In this document: in pieces, positions 16,728 to 25,870 of the stretch
Layout of the letters: each line of letters starts with the position of its first letter
Numbering within the stretch: the first letter of the stretch is position 1
Assembly: GCA_963731285.1 (NCBI GenBank)
Contig: CAVSUR010000011.1
Coordinates: 62,001-126,000 of the forward strand
Direction of reading: 5' to 3'
DNA from: CAVSUR01 sp963731285
GTDB lineage: Bacteria; Actinomycetota; Actinomycetes; Streptosporangiales; Streptosporangiaceae
Length of the DNA: 64,000 bases
The notes under the pieces: generated by a model
Database searches by the model: none
Seen by the model: the letters and a program-made list of their open reading frames with translations, nothing else
Told to the model about the DNA's origin: nothing
Made by a program: the position numbers and the translations under genes

Positions 16728-17590
16728 TCGACGGCCGGCTGCTGGTCGACGCGCACGTGCACGTGGCCAGGCTCGCGACCTTGTCCGGGGACTGGCACGA
16801 CTGGGCGCAGGCGTTCGGCAGCGGGGTGCCGCTCGGCGAGCTTTACGACGCCGACGGCACGCCGCGCCCGGCCGCCATCGACGAGCATTTCGCCCGGCAG
16901 GGCGCCGACCGGGTGCTGCTGTTCTCCGAGTACAGCCCCAAGGCCACCGGGATCCAGCCGATCGAGGACGTGCTGCCGCTGGTCGAGGCCAACCCGGCCC
17001 GGTTCCGCCCGGTGGCCTGCGTCAACCCGCACCTGCACTACCCGGTGACCGCCGAGCTGGCCCGCCAGGTCGGCCTCGGCGCCATCGCGCTGAAGATCCA
17101 CCCGGTGCACGGCGGCTTCGAGGCCAGGGACCGGATGCTCTACCCGGCCTACGGCTGGGCGCAAGATCGCGGCCTGCCGGTGATCGTGCACTGCGGCACC
17201 TCGACGTTCGCGGGCTCGTCGAACTCCTACGCCGACCCGATGCTGCTCGAGGACGTGTTCCGCGACTTCCCCGGGCTGACGGTGGTGCTGGCCCATGGTG
17301 GCCGCGGCTGGTGGTACGACCAGGCCGCGTTCGTGGCGCTGATGCGGCCCAACGTCTGGATCGAGGTGTCCGGGCTGCCGCCGCACCGGCTGGGCGACTA
17401 CTACGGCCCGGTGCTGCGCCGGCTCGCCGATAAGATGATCTTCGGCACCGACTGGCCGGGCGTGCCGGGCGTCGAGCGCAACGCCCGCGCACTGGAGAAA
17501 GTCCTGCTCGACGCCGGCTGCACCGCCGGCCAGGTAGCGGCAGCGTGGGGCGGCAATGCCGCCCGGGTGTTCGCTCTCGGCCCTGGCTAG
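16724..17590 (+). CDS. Amidohydrolase-2-family metal-dependent hydrolase/decarboxylase
   Basis: 288 aa TIM-barrel protein. The metal-binding start VDAHVHVARL is followed by ALKIHPVHGGF, LPVIVHCGTST, TVVLAHGGRGW and IFGTDWPGVPG, the order seen in ACMSD/resorcylate decarboxylase-like amidohydrolases. It is translationally coupled to the CoA ligase, so the pair may process an aromatic acid or lactone. The substrate is unknown. Confidence 0.8.
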   Translation: MIDGRLLVDAHVHVARLATLSGDWHDWAQAFGSGVPLGELYDADGTPRPAAIDEHFARQGADRVLLFSEYSPKATGIQPIEDVLPLVEANPARFRPVACVNPHLHYPVTAELARQVGLGAIALKIHPVHGGFEARDRMLYPAYGWAQDRGLPVIVHCGTSTFAGSSNSYADPMLLEDVFRDFPGLTVVLAHGGRGWWYDQAAFVALMRPNVWIEVSGLPPHRLGDYYGPVLRRLADKMIFGTDWPGVPGVERNARALEKVLLDAGCTAGQVAAAWGGNAARVFALGPG

Positions 17591-17729
17591 CGACGCCCCG
17601 TTGCCCGGCGGATATGGCCGCCACTTGCGGCGCTTCCTTGCGCAATAGAGCAGCATGCGCCAAGGTGGTCGCACCATCGCCTTCGGCCACGTTGGCACCG
17701 AAAACTCGAATTGTCGTTGTGGAGGCTTC

Positions 17730-19124
17730 ATGCACTGGCGCGTCGCTGGCCTACTAGCGGGATCAGCACTGACTCTGGCTACCCTGAGCGCCGCGGGCAC
17801 GGCGGCCGCCAGCTCGGCGGCCGCGGTTCCGGGCCCGACTCCGGTACCGCAGGTCAAAGTGCTCAGCAACACCTCATTCGCGACCCCGCCGACCACGGCC
17901 CAGTGCCAGGCGCAGCTGCACCTCGCCTGCTATGCCCCGTTCCAGTTCCAGAAGGCCTACAATCTCGCTCCGCTGTACAAGAAGGGCCTGACCGGCACGG
18001 GCCAGACGATCGTGATCGTCGACTCGTTCGGCTACCAGAACATCCGCAGCGAGCTGGCCGTCTTTGACAAGGCGTTCGGGCTGCCGGCGCCCCCCAGCTT
18101 TAAGATCATCCGGCCGGCGGGCCCGGTGCCGCCGTACAACCCGGCAAAGCGGCCCGCGATGACGGGCTGGGCGCAGGAGACTTCGCTGGACGTCCAGTAC
18201 TCGCACGCCATCGCGCCGGGGGCCAACATCCTGCTGGTCGAGACACCGGTGGCCGAGACGCTGGGCGTGCACGGCTTCCCGCAGATCGTGAAGGCGGAGA
18301 ACTACGTCGTCAACCACCACCTCGGCAACGTCATCTCGCAGAGCTTCGGCGCGCCGGAGCAGACCTTCCCCAGCGCCCGGTCGATCCTGAACCTGCGCAG
18401 CGCGTATAAGAACGCGGCCGCCCACGGCGTGAGCGTGCTGGCCGGCAGCGGCGACGCCGGGCCGTCGGGGGCGAGGACCCTCACCCCGCAGGGTTTCGCC
18501 GCGACCTTCTTCCTGCACCGGGTGGCCCAGTGGCCGGCCACCGACCCGCTGGTCACCGCCCTGGGCGGTACCCAGCTGCACCTGACCAGCACCGGCGCGC
18601 ACATCCAGTCCGACACCGTGTGGAACGACACCAACCTGTTCGGGTCCCCCGCGGCCAGCGGCGGCGGCCGGTCAGTGGTCTTCGGCCTGCCGGCGTACCA
18701 GAACAGCGTGGCCGGCGTGACCGGCCCGGCCCGCGGCATCCCGGACATCTCGATGAGCGCGGCCGTGGACGGCGCGGCGCTGGTGTACCTGGACGCCGGA
18801 GCCGCGCAGGCCCCCGCCGGCTTCTACCTGATCGGCGGCACCAGCGAGGCCACTCCGATGTTCGCCGGCATCGTCGCGATCGCCGACCAGTACGCCGGGC
18901 ACGGCCTGGGCCTGCTGAACCCCGCCCTGTACCGGCTGGAGGCGGCCGGCGCCCCGGGCATCGTGGACGTGACGGCTGGCACCAACACGGTGACCTTCCC
19001 GCAGGCGGGCAGCGTCCACACGGTCCGCGGCTTCGACGCCGTCAAGGAGTATGACCTGGCCACCGGTGTGGGCACGGTCAACGGGGCGAAGTTTGTTCCC
19101 GAGCTGGTGGCAGCCTCGAAGTAA
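17730..19124 (+). CDS. Secreted S53 (sedolisin) serine-carboxyl peptidase without a classical prodomain
   Basis: 464 aa. The signal peptide is about residues 1-30 (GLLAGSALTLATLSAAG). The catalytic set is Glu150 and Asp154 in WAQETSLDVQYSHAI, Asp242 in GSGDAGPSG and Ser372 in GGTSEATPMFAG, i.e. the SGTSxxxP motif. Sedolisins act at acid pH on proteins outside the cell. The usual N-terminal activation domain of about 150-200 aa is absent; only about 45 residues separate the signal peptide from the catalytic fold. The ATG at 17730 is set by GGAGG 5 nt upstream. Confidence 0.88.
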   Translation: MHWRVAGLLAGSALTLATLSAAGTAAASSAAAVPGPTPVPQVKVLSNTSFATPPTTAQCQAQLHLACYAPFQFQKAYNLAPLYKKGLTGTGQTIVIVDSFGYQNIRSELAVFDKAFGLPAPPSFKIIRPAGPVPPYNPAKRPAMTGWAQETSLDVQYSHAIAPGANILLVETPVAETLGVHGFPQIVKAENYVVNHHLGNVISQSFGAPEQTFPSARSILNLRSAYKNAAAHGVSVLAGSGDAGPSGARTLTPQGFAATFFLHRVAQWPATDPLVTALGGTQLHLTSTGAHIQSDTVWNDTNLFGSPAASGGGRSVVFGLPAYQNSVAGVTGPARGIPDISMSAAVDGAALVYLDAGAAQAPAGFYLIGGTSEATPMFAGIVAIADQYAGHGLGLLNPALYRLEAAGAPGIVDVTAGTNTVTFPQAGSVHTVRGFDAVKEYDLATGVGTVNGAKFVPELVAASK

Positions 19125-19143
19125 CCGCGGCTGCCGCCGGGAC

Positions 19144-19189
19144 GGCGGGGGTGGCCGGGCCGGGTAAACCGGGCCCGGCCACCCCCGCC
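19144..19189. terminator. Strong terminator, 18-bp perfect stem
   Basis: GGCGGGGGTGGCCGGGCC pairs perfectly with GGCCCGGCCACCCCCGCC around a 10-nt loop. It begins 20 bp after the S53 peptidase stop. No T-tract follows, as is common in high-GC genomes. Confidence 0.8.
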
Positions 19190-19261
19190 GCGTCCGCGAC
19201 CGCGTCGAATGCGCGAACCGGAAGATCCGGCACGCTGATGCGGGCCGATTCCGGCCGCCGG

Positions 19262-19699
19262 TCAGCTGTCCATGTGGAACAGCTCGAGCTGGATGTTGTC
19301 GGGATCGCGGAAGACAACCACCGCGTAGGGCACCGGGCTCTGCGCGCTGATCACGCCGGAGTGCCGGACGCCGAGCTTGTCCAGCCAGCCGGCCCAAGAG
19401 TCAAGGTCAGAGCGCTTGGCGACCGCGAACGAGATGTGATCCAGGCCGGTCCGGCTCTCGGTGAATGGCTCGCCGGGGTTGGACTCGTGGTGGTGCAGCG
19501 CGATGACCAGGCCGGACCGCGAGTCGGTGAGCCAGACTGCGTAGCCAGTGGCTTCGGCAGAATGATGCGGGAACGTGGATGGCAGCCGGATCATGCCGAA
19601 GACCCGCTCGTACCAGCGGGCGCTGGCCTCCACGTCCACCACGGTGGGCGAGAAGTGGTGGACGCCGGTGATGGCCGGGCCGGTGCCGCTGTCGGTCAT
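19262..19699 (-). CDS. VOC/glyoxalase-fold dioxygenase-like protein
   Basis: 145 aa with paired beta-alpha-beta-beta-beta modules. ITGVHHFSPTVVDVEASARW opens module 1 and GLDHISFAVAKRSDLDSWAG opens module 2. Metal ligand positions are visible as HHF, DHISF and the C-terminal IQLELFH. GAGGAG precedes the ATG at 19699. Stand-alone; the substrate cannot be read from the context. Confidence 0.85.
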   Translation of the reverse strand: MTDSGTGPAITGVHHFSPTVVDVEASARWYERVFGMIRLPSTFPHHSAEATGYAVWLTDSRSGLVIALHHHESNPGEPFTESRTGLDHISFAVAKRSDLDSWAGWLDKLGVRHSGVISAQSPVPYAVVVFRDPDNIQLELFHMDS

Positions 19700-19822
19700 G
19701 CTGCTCCTCAGGAGGTGGGCGCACGCTGCGGGTGCGGTGTGCCAACTATGATCCCGCGCTGACCACAGCAGCGTCGATGATCCCGGCGTCCGCTCCCCTG
19801 CACGCCGGCTCCGGCCAGCCCG

Positions 19823-20180
19823 TCACAGCCGGCCGCTGGCGGCGGCCGGCTCGGCGTCCGGCGGTCCGGGGTAGGCCCGCTCGGTTACCCTCTCCAGCCG
19901 CTTGAGGTGCCGCCGCAGGTAAAGGATCAGAGCGATGGCGGCGACCACGCCCAGCCCGGCACCGGGGCAGGTCACGGCCGTACTGACCTGGCGGATGCCA
20001 GCGCCGAGGAAATACGTCCCTGAGCAGACCAGCGCCGCCCAGAAGATTCCGCCGGCCGCGTTGTACACCAGAAACCGCCGCCAGTGCATCTTGTTGACCC
20101 GGCCGGGAACGCGACGTAGGTACGCAGCACCGAGACGAACCGGCCGAGGAACACCACCTTGCCGCCCTGGCGGTCGAACA
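19823..20180 (-). pseudogene. C-terminal remnant of a DedA-family membrane protein
   Basis: RQGGKVVFLGRFVSVLRTYV (about 20110-20170) is in one frame. After a shift near 20095, MHWRRFLVYNAAGGIFWAAL (20030-20089) and later helices follow. This is the DedA signature (FxxGRFxxxxR, then YNxxGGxxW). The N-terminal half of a normal DedA protein, about 100 aa, is absent upstream. In 20181-20556 I see no gene, only the direct repeat at 20478-20513. Confidence 0.65.
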
Positions 20181-20477
20181 GGTACCGGTGCCCGCGTACA
20201 GGCTGGCCGCAGCCGCAGGCTCGGCCCGGCCCCGCGGGCATCGCGTCGGTCCCGGCCGCCGTGGCGACGCGTACCGTCTCGCCGTCCGCGGTCACCACGG
20301 CGGCCGGCTCACCGCCCCCGGGCGGGCAGGGTGCGAACCGATATCGGCCCGCGGATCTCACCCAGGCTGAGCGTGATATCGCAGGGGTCACAGTGCGCCG
20401 CGCTACCCGGACGGACCGCCCGGCCGTCTTGCGCCGCGGCAGCGAAAGCCGGGATCGCCGGGCAGCGGATCGGCGCT

Positions 20478-20513
20478 CAGCTGAGTCTTCATGGGGCCAG
20501 CTGAGTCTTCATG
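20478..20513. repeat. 16-bp direct repeat, 20-bp period
   Basis: CAGCTGAGTCTTCATG occurs at 20478-20493 and again at 20498-20513. It lies in non-coding DNA between the DedA remnant and the end of the queA-like gene. Confidence 0.8.
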
Positions 20514-20556
20514 ATGTGGGCCTCGATCCGCTGACGGGCCGCCGGGCCGGTTGCGG

Positions 20557-21657
20557 TCACCGGCTGGCTGGTACCCGGCCACGCCGGACCCGGCCCGGCG
20601 GCAGCAGCAAGCAGCTGTCGCCGAACTCGTGCCAGAGGTAGCCAGCCCGCTCGGCCTCGGCGTAAGCAGCGCCGACGAGGCGCTCCCCGGCGACGGCCTG
20701 CAGCAGGTCCAGGTGCGAGGCGCCGGGCTCATGCCAGCCGGTGACCAGGCCGTCCACCACCCGGGCGGTGCGCTGCGGGCCGAGGACCAGCTCGGTCCAG
20801 CCGTGACTGGCCCGCACCGCGATGTCGCCGCCGGGGTGGCCGGGGCTCGCGTCCGTGCCGTCGGCTGTGCCGCCGCCGGCCGCCAGGCGGCCGGCGGCGC
20901 TTTCCAGCGCCCGGACGCAGGTGGTACCCACCGCGATGACCCGCCGGCCCGCGGCCCTGGTGAGATTGACCAGCTCGGCAGTGGGCTCGGGCACCGCGAA
21001 CCGCTCCGGCAGCGGCGGCTCGCCGGCCTCCAGCGAGGCCACCCCGGCGTGCAGCGTGATCGGCGCAATCACGACGCCGGCCGACACCAGGCTAGTGACG
21101 AGCCCGGCAGTGAACGGGCGCGCCGCGCTGGGCATTTCGGCGCTGCCGGGAACCCGGGCGAACACCGTCTGGTAGGCGGCCAGCGGCCACCCGCCGGGCA
21201 CGTAAGAGTATCTGATCGGCTCGCCATGACGGCCGAGGTAGGCGGCGGCGTCCCCCGCCCCGCCGGCCGCCGCGGTCCACAGCCGGGTGGCCGCGGGGTC
21301 CGGGTACCGGGCCAGCAGGCGGACGGACGCCCGGCCGGGCAGCGCGACGACCTCGGCCGGGACAGCATCGGTCACCCGGCTTCGCCCCGCGGGATCGCGC
21401 AGCTCAACCAGCCATTCACCATCGTCGAGCACGGTGCACAGGTGCACGCTCACCGGACGGCCGTCCGCGCGCAGGCCGGGCACGGCGGCGGGCAGGGTGG
21501 CCGAGTTGTTGACGACCAGCAGATCGCCGGCCGACAGGAACCGGGGCAGGTCACCGAACCGGGCGTGGACCAGGCCGTCCGGGGTCGCGGCCAGCAGCCG
21601 GACGCCGTCCCGGGTCAGGCCGCGCTGCTCAGGCGGCCGGGTGGCGGGCCGGATCAT
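20557..21657 (-). CDS. S-adenosylmethionine:tRNA ribosyltransferase-isomerase (QueA) family protein
   Basis: 366 aa. QueA-type features include GDLLVVNNSATLPAAV, YSYVPGGWPLAAYQTVFARV, SAARPFTAGLV, ITLHAGVAS, RRVIAVGTTCVRALE and WHEPGASHLDLLQAVAG. QueA makes epoxyqueuosine in tRNA; no other queuosine genes are in view, so the real substrate may differ. The ATG at 21657 overlaps the SDR stop by ATGA. It is second in the operon driven by the sox-box promoter at 22439-22469. Confidence 0.8.
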   Translation of the reverse strand: MIRPATRPPEQRGLTRDGVRLLAATPDGLVHARFGDLPRFLSAGDLLVVNNSATLPAAVPGLRADGRPVSVHLCTVLDDGEWLVELRDPAGRSRVTDAVPAEVVALPGRASVRLLARYPDPAATRLWTAAAGGAGDAAAYLGRHGEPIRYSYVPGGWPLAAYQTVFARVPGSAEMPSAARPFTAGLVTSLVSAGVVIAPITLHAGVASLEAGEPPLPERFAVPEPTAELVNLTRAAGRRVIAVGTTCVRALESAAGRLAAGGGTADGTDASPGHPGGDIAVRASHGWTELVLGPQRTARVVDGLVTGWHEPGASHLDLLQAVAGERLVGAAYAEAERAGYLWHEFGDSCLLLPPGRVRRGRVPASR

Positions 21658-22377
21658 GACGCCACCGCCGGAGCCTCGGCGGCCGGGACGGCGGCGGCCA
21701 GGTCGGCGGCGCGGTACCGGCCGCTGGGCGGCCGCCCGGCGAGCAGCGCGAGCAGCACGGGCACGACGGTCTCCGGCTCGGGCCGGTCGGAGATATCCTC
21801 GCCGGGAAACGCCTGCTGGTGCAGGTCGGTGCGCATTTCGCCCGGATCGAAGGCATAACACCGCAGGGCCGGGTGCTCGGCGGCCAGCACGGCGGTCAGC
21901 TGGTCCAGCGCGGCCTTCGCCGAGCCGTACCCGCCCCAGCCGGGATAGGCCTCGACGGACGCGTCCGAGCTGATGTTGACCACCGCTCCCCCGGCGGCGG
22001 CCAGCGGCCCGGAGAGCAGCTGGAACAGGGCCAGCGGCGCGAGCACGTTCGTCTGGTACACAGTCTCGAGCTCGCCGAGCGGGTAATCGCGCAGCGGCGG
22101 CTGCGGGCTCGGGCCGAGCCGGGCTCGCGTTGCAGATCAGGACGTCGAGGCGCCCATCCCGGCTGGCCGCGGCGGCCAGCGCCGTGCGGTGGGCGGGGTC
22201 GGTGACGTCCCCGGGAATGACGGTGATCTCGGCCGTCAGCGCGAGCCCCCGGGTCGCGGCGGCCAGGTCCCCGGCCGACCGCGCGTCGACGGTCAGGGAC
22301 CAGCCGCGCTGCGCCAGGGCGCGGGCAGTCGCCCGGCCCAGGCCCTTGGACGCGCCGGTGATCAGGGCTGATGGCAT
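21654..22377 (-). CDS. Short-chain dehydrogenase/reductase, one frame break
   Basis: An SDR of about 240 aa. The N-terminal frame gives ALITGASKGLGRATARALAQ and GRLDVLICNASP (NNAG-like). A frame change near 22085 leads to VYQTNVLAPLALFQLLSGPL, VVNISSDAS and the active-site YGSAKAALDQ. The Rossmann and Tyr-x-x-x-Lys motifs are intact, so a single indel is the only damage. GGAGGAGG precedes the ATG at 22377. The stop overlaps the queA-like start. Confidence 0.7.
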
Positions 22378-22396
22378 GGCTCCTCCTCCGGGCTGA

Positions 22397-22420
22397 GGCA
22401 CGCATGGTTTGCTGCGTGCC
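22397..22420. repeat. 8-bp hairpin in the SDR leader
   Basis: GGCACGCA, 8-nt loop, TGCGTGCC. It sits between the sox-box promoter and the SDR start, within the predicted leader, and ends about 20 nt upstream of the ATG. It could attenuate or stabilise the message. Confidence 0.5.
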
Positions 22421-22438
22421 CGGGTCCTGCTGCATGCC

Positions 22439-22469
22439 ATACTGAGAGTTGAAGTTAACTTCATGTCAA
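22439..22469 (-). promoter_or_regulatory. SoxR-type promoter: 19-bp spacer containing a sox-box palindrome
   Basis: On the minus strand TTGACA (22464-22469) and CAGTAT (22439-22444) are separated by 19 bp, the long spacer typical of MerR/SoxR-activated promoters. The spacer contains the perfect palindrome TGAAGTTAACTTCA (22450-22463). Its AAGTTAACTT core matches the E. coli soxS operator core as I recall it. It faces the SDR-queA operon and lies 24 bp upstream of soxR, so it may also autoregulate soxR. Confidence 0.7.
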
Positions 22470-22486
22470 GCTGACGGGAGGACGCC

Positions 22487-22984
22487 GTGCAGAGCACCGA
22501 CCCGCTGGCCATTGGCGAGATCGCCCGGCGCAGCGGCTTCGCCGAGTCCGCCATCCGCTACTACGACCGGCTCGGCCTGCTTACCGCCAGCCGCACATCC
22601 GGCGGCCAGCGGCGGTTCCCCCGCTCAGCGCTGCGCCGGCTGGCGTTCATCCGCGCCGCTCGCAATGTGGGGCTCAGCCTGGACGAGATCGCTGCCGCGC
22701 TGGCGACCCTGCCCGCCGGCCGGACCCCGACCCGGGCCGACTGGACCCGGCTGTCCCGTGGCTGGCGGCGGCGGCTGGACGACCAGATCAACGGCCTGAT
22801 GGCGCTGCGGGACGGGCTTGATTCCTGCATCGGCTGCGGCTGCCTGTCGCTGCAGCGCTGCGCGATCTCCAATCCGGCCGACGCCGCCCGCCTGTCCGGC
22901 CCGGGCGCCGCCTACCTGCCCGCCGCCCTGCGCCGCGACGAGACCCGCCCGGCCGCTCGTGCCGCCGCCGGATCAGGACGCTGA
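22487..22984 (+). CDS. soxR: SoxR-type redox-sensing MerR regulator
   Basis: 165 aa. The MerR helix-turn-helix is at residues about 8-60 (IGEIARRSGFAESAIRYYDR), followed by a dimerisation helix. The [2Fe-2S] cluster motif is CIGCGCLSLQRC with Cys114, 117, 119 and 125, the same spacing as E. coli SoxR. GTG start at 22487 after GGGAGGACGCC. It detects redox-active compounds through its cluster and activates long-spacer promoters such as the divergent one at 22439-22469. Confidence 0.92.
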   Translation: MQSTDPLAIGEIARRSGFAESAIRYYDRLGLLTASRTSGGQRRFPRSALRRLAFIRAARNVGLSLDEIAAALATLPAGRTPTRADWTRLSRGWRRRLDDQINGLMALRDGLDSCIGCGCLSLQRCAISNPADAARLSGPGAAYLPAALRRDETRPAARAAAGSGR

Positions 22985-23063
22985 CCCAGCGCAGCAGCTG
23001 ATGGGCTGGCCGGGGCCTGGTTAACGGTAGCGCCCGCAGCGGGACTGCGGCAGGGTGGGCGGC

Positions 23064-23528
23064 ATGATCGACCCGGCGATCACCGTGGGCGGCGGACCCG
23101 GCATCTGCGCCGTACCGCTGGCCCGCCGGGTGCTGCCGCCGGGCGGCCGGCTGCTGGCCGCTGCCATCAGCCGGTTCGCCGGCCTGCTGGACGGCCTGTA
23201 CGACGGCTCGCTGGACGATCCGGTCTTCGCGCCGATCGTGGCCCGCGACCTGGCCGATGGCCAGCACCCCAGCCCCGACCCGACAGGCCGGCCTGAGTTC
23301 TTCACCACCGCTTACCTCCACACGCCGGATGAGCTGGCGGACGAAGTGCGGGAGACCGGCCTGACGGGCATGGCCGTCTACGGCGTGGAGGGCCCGGGCT
23401 GGCCGCTGCGCCGGGAATGGCAGGACCCGCGCCGCCGCGAGCAGACCTTGTATGCGGTCCGGGCGGTGGAAACCGATCCGTCGCTGACCGGGTTCAGCCA
23501 TCACCTCATCGCGTCGGCAGCCCGGTGA
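23064..23528 (+). pseudogene. SAM-dependent methyltransferase with an internal deletion
   Basis: The frame opens with ITVGGGPG (motif I) and passes within about 12 residues to RRVLPPGGRLLAAAISRFAG, normally some 80-90 residues later, then YLHTPDELADEVRETGL and GVEGPGWPL. The SAM-binding strands 2-4 are missing, so activity is unlikely although the frame is open. Its stop overlaps the GTG of the next gene by GTGA, so it may still serve in coupled translation. Confidence 0.65.
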
Positions 23529-24466
23529 CGCCCATCCCGCTGGGTTCGCCGCAGCCGCCGGGCTGGCCTGGCCCGGCTGGCCTGGCTGGACCGCCGCGGC
23601 CGGACGGGCCGCCGGGACGGAATCCGGCCGCGGCCTGGCCGGCCCCGGCGTTGCCGGCCGCGGCCTGGCCGGGCGGGACCGGGCAGCCGCTGGCCGGCGG
23701 GATGAACCCGGCGGCCGGCGTGGTGCGGATCGGGGACACCGTCCGCCGCCCGGTGTCCCCGTCCTCGGCGGCGGTGGCCGCGCTGCTGCAGCACCTGGAC
23801 CGGGCCGGCTTCGACGGCGCGCCACGTTACCTGGGCACCGACGGCGAGGGCCGCGACGTGCTTTCCTTCATCGAGGGCGAGGTGCCGCTGCCGCCCTATC
23901 CGGCCTGGTCGCTGACCGACGCCGCGCTCGCCGAGCTGGGCAGCCTGCTGCGGCGGCTGCACGACGCCACCGCGTCCTTCGACCCGGCCGGGTTCTCCGG
24001 CTGGCCGACCGACTGGGCCGACCCGGCCGGCGGCCCGGTGATCTGCCACAACGACGTGTTCCCTGAGAACACGGTGTTCCGCGACGGCCACGTCGTCGCG
24101 CTGATCGACTTCGCCGAGGCCGCGCCGGGGCGGGCGTTCTGGGATCTGGCCATCGCCGCCCAGGAATGGGGCCCGCTGCACGATCCAGCGACACGGCTGA
24201 ATCATGCGCCCGACCTCGACGGCGTCCGCCGCACCGGGCTGCTGGCCCGCGCCTACGGCGCCGCCCCGGCCGAAGCGCCCGAGCTGGTGGACGTGATCCT
24301 GGCCGAGTACGCGCATTCCCTCCGCCACGTCCGGGATGAGATCGCGGCCGGCAGCCCGGTCTGGACTCAGCTCTGGTCCGACACCGACGGCGAGCAGCGG
24401 GCCGCGGCCGACACCGCGTGGCTGCACCGGCAGCGCGCGGCTTTGATCACCGCGATCGCAGGATAG
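23525..24466 (+). CDS. Aminoglycoside-phosphotransferase-fold kinase
   Basis: 313 aa. About 65 Pro/Gly/Ala-rich residues precede the APH fold. The catalytic loop is PVICHNDVFPENTVF (the usual HxDxxxxN with Asn in the HND form) and the metal Asp lies in VALIDFAEAAPG. Substrate unknown; such proteins phosphorylate small hydroxyl compounds or antibiotics. It is coupled to the truncated methyltransferase upstream. Confidence 0.8.
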   Translation: MTPIPLGSPQPPGWPGPAGLAGPPRPDGPPGRNPAAAWPAPALPAAAWPGGTGQPLAGGMNPAAGVVRIGDTVRRPVSPSSAAVAALLQHLDRAGFDGAPRYLGTDGEGRDVLSFIEGEVPLPPYPAWSLTDAALAELGSLLRRLHDATASFDPAGFSGWPTDWADPAGGPVICHNDVFPENTVFRDGHVVALIDFAEAAPGRAFWDLAIAAQEWGPLHDPATRLNHAPDLDGVRRTGLLARAYGAAPAEAPELVDVILAEYAHSLRHVRDEIAAGSPVWTQLWSDTDGEQRAAADTAWLHRQRAALITAIAG

Positions 24467-24468
24467 GC

Positions 24469-25285
24469 GGAGTTCGCGACCATCTTCGTCGGCATCATCG
24501 GCGTCTGGTTCTTCGGCCAGTCGTTTTGGATGGCGACGCTCGCGATCGTACTCGGCAGCGCGCTCGGATTGCTGTCGATGCGCGCGCTCGCGGCCCGCGG
24601 CCCGCTGTTCGGCGTGCCGCAGATGGTGCTGTCCCGCGTTGGCTTCGGCTTCGCGGGCAACGCCCTGCCGGCCGGCATCAACGCGCTGGTGGCCGGCGTG
24701 GGCTGGTTCGCGGTCAACAGCGTCAGCGGCGCGTTCGCCCTCAACGCGCTGCTCGGCTGGAACTCGAAGATCTGCCTGCTGATCATCGTGGTGGTGCAGC
24801 TCGCGGTGGCGTTCTTCGGCTATAACCTGGTGCACGCGTTCGAGCGCTGGGCGTTCCCGGTGCTGGTGGTCATCTTCCTCATCGCCTCGGCCGTGATCGT
24901 GTCCAGTCGCATCCGAGCGCGCACGGGGCCAGCGAGCCGGGCGATCAGCAAGTACGCCGCGAACCCGACGGCTGGCTTCACCAGCCACCTGCCGGGCTGG
25001 ATCGCGGACGTCACGATGCTGGCGATCGCGCTCGGCGCGATCTGCGCCAACGCGCTCAGCGTGTACTCAGGCTCGATGTCGTTCCTGGGCGCTCGGCATC
25101 CGGCTGCCACTGTCGCTGCGCCGGGCCATCGTCGCGATCGCGTTCGGCATCGCCGGGTTCTTCCTGGCCCTGTCCGGGCTCAGCGACGCGGGCACCAAGT
25201 ACAACAACTTCCTGCTCGTCATCGCCTACTGGATCGGCCCGTGGCTGGGCGTGTTCTTCGCCGACCAGTTCCTGCGCGCGGCAGG
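24469..25285 (+). pseudogene. Truncated NCS1 cytosine/purine permease (CodB-like)
   Basis: Starts without an initiator as EFATIFVGIIGVWFFGQSFW, continues MATLAIVLGSALGLLSMRAL, PLFGVPQMVLSRVGFG and YSGSMSFLGA, then after a shift near 25105 AIAFGIAGFFLALSG and WIGPWLGVFFADQFLR. This is the middle of a 12-helix NCS1 permease; the first helix and the last few are gone. The right end abuts an antisense codA fragment at about 25290. Confidence 0.75.
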
Positions 25286-25294
25286 CGGGTGGAC

Positions 25295-25692
25295 GGGTTC
25301 TTGTTCATGTCCCGCCGGATCGTCTCGGCCGCCATCACCTCGACAAACCGGGAGTAGTCGTCGTCGGTCTCGTCGCAGTGGATATCCACGCGCAGGCCGT
25401 GCTCGTCGGCGAGGGCCATCGCGAACCGGACGGACTCCACCCCGTCCTCGCGGGTCAGCTCATAGTGCGGGATGCCGCCGACGACGTCGGCGCCGAGGGC
25501 CGCGGCCTGGCGCATCAGCTCCCGGCCGCCCTCGAAGGCCAGGATGCCCTGCTGCGGGAACGCGACGAGCTGCAGGTCGACCAGGCCGCGCACCTCCTCG
25601 CGCAGGTCGATCAGCGCCCGTAGCGCCCGCAGCTGCGGGTCGCACACGTCGACGTGGCTCGGTGCGGGAGTCCTGGCCGGCCAGCCGGGCAT
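25295..25692 (-). pseudogene. Cytosine deaminase fragment (CodA-like)
   Basis: Minus-strand frame with PQLRALRALIDLREEVRGLV, LQLVAFPQQGILAFEGG, DVVGGIPHYELTREDGVES and VDIHCDETDDDYSRFVEVMA: the central part of the CodA TIM barrel including the HCDE motif. The N-terminal metal-binding HxH and the C-terminal third are missing. It meets the codB fragment tail to tail, so the pair was rearranged as well as truncated. Confidence 0.75.
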
Positions 25693-25870
25693 TGCGGAGG
25701 ATTAGATCGACATGGGCCTATCATCCCGTGACCCGGGCAGACCCGGCAGCGCGCCGGTGTGGCGGCGCGCTGCGGCGCGCGTGCTGCGGTAATTTGCCTG
25801 GTTCAGGCAGTTCTAGCGGGCAGCGCGTCCGGGCAGCGGCAGGCGTCAGCGGGAGTCGGTGAGGCAGGCG

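Noticed and set aside
23501..24988. Long minus-strand open frame (495 codons) opposite the APH-like and codB genes
   Set aside because: Composition is Arg/Gly/Ala/His-rich with no motif, and the plus strand carries recognisable conserved proteins; it is a high-GC antisense shadow.
25859..25870. GTG at 25859 as the DUF3097 start
   Set aside because: The family homology begins at YGPDVL directly after the GTG at 25871, which also has a better-placed GAGG.
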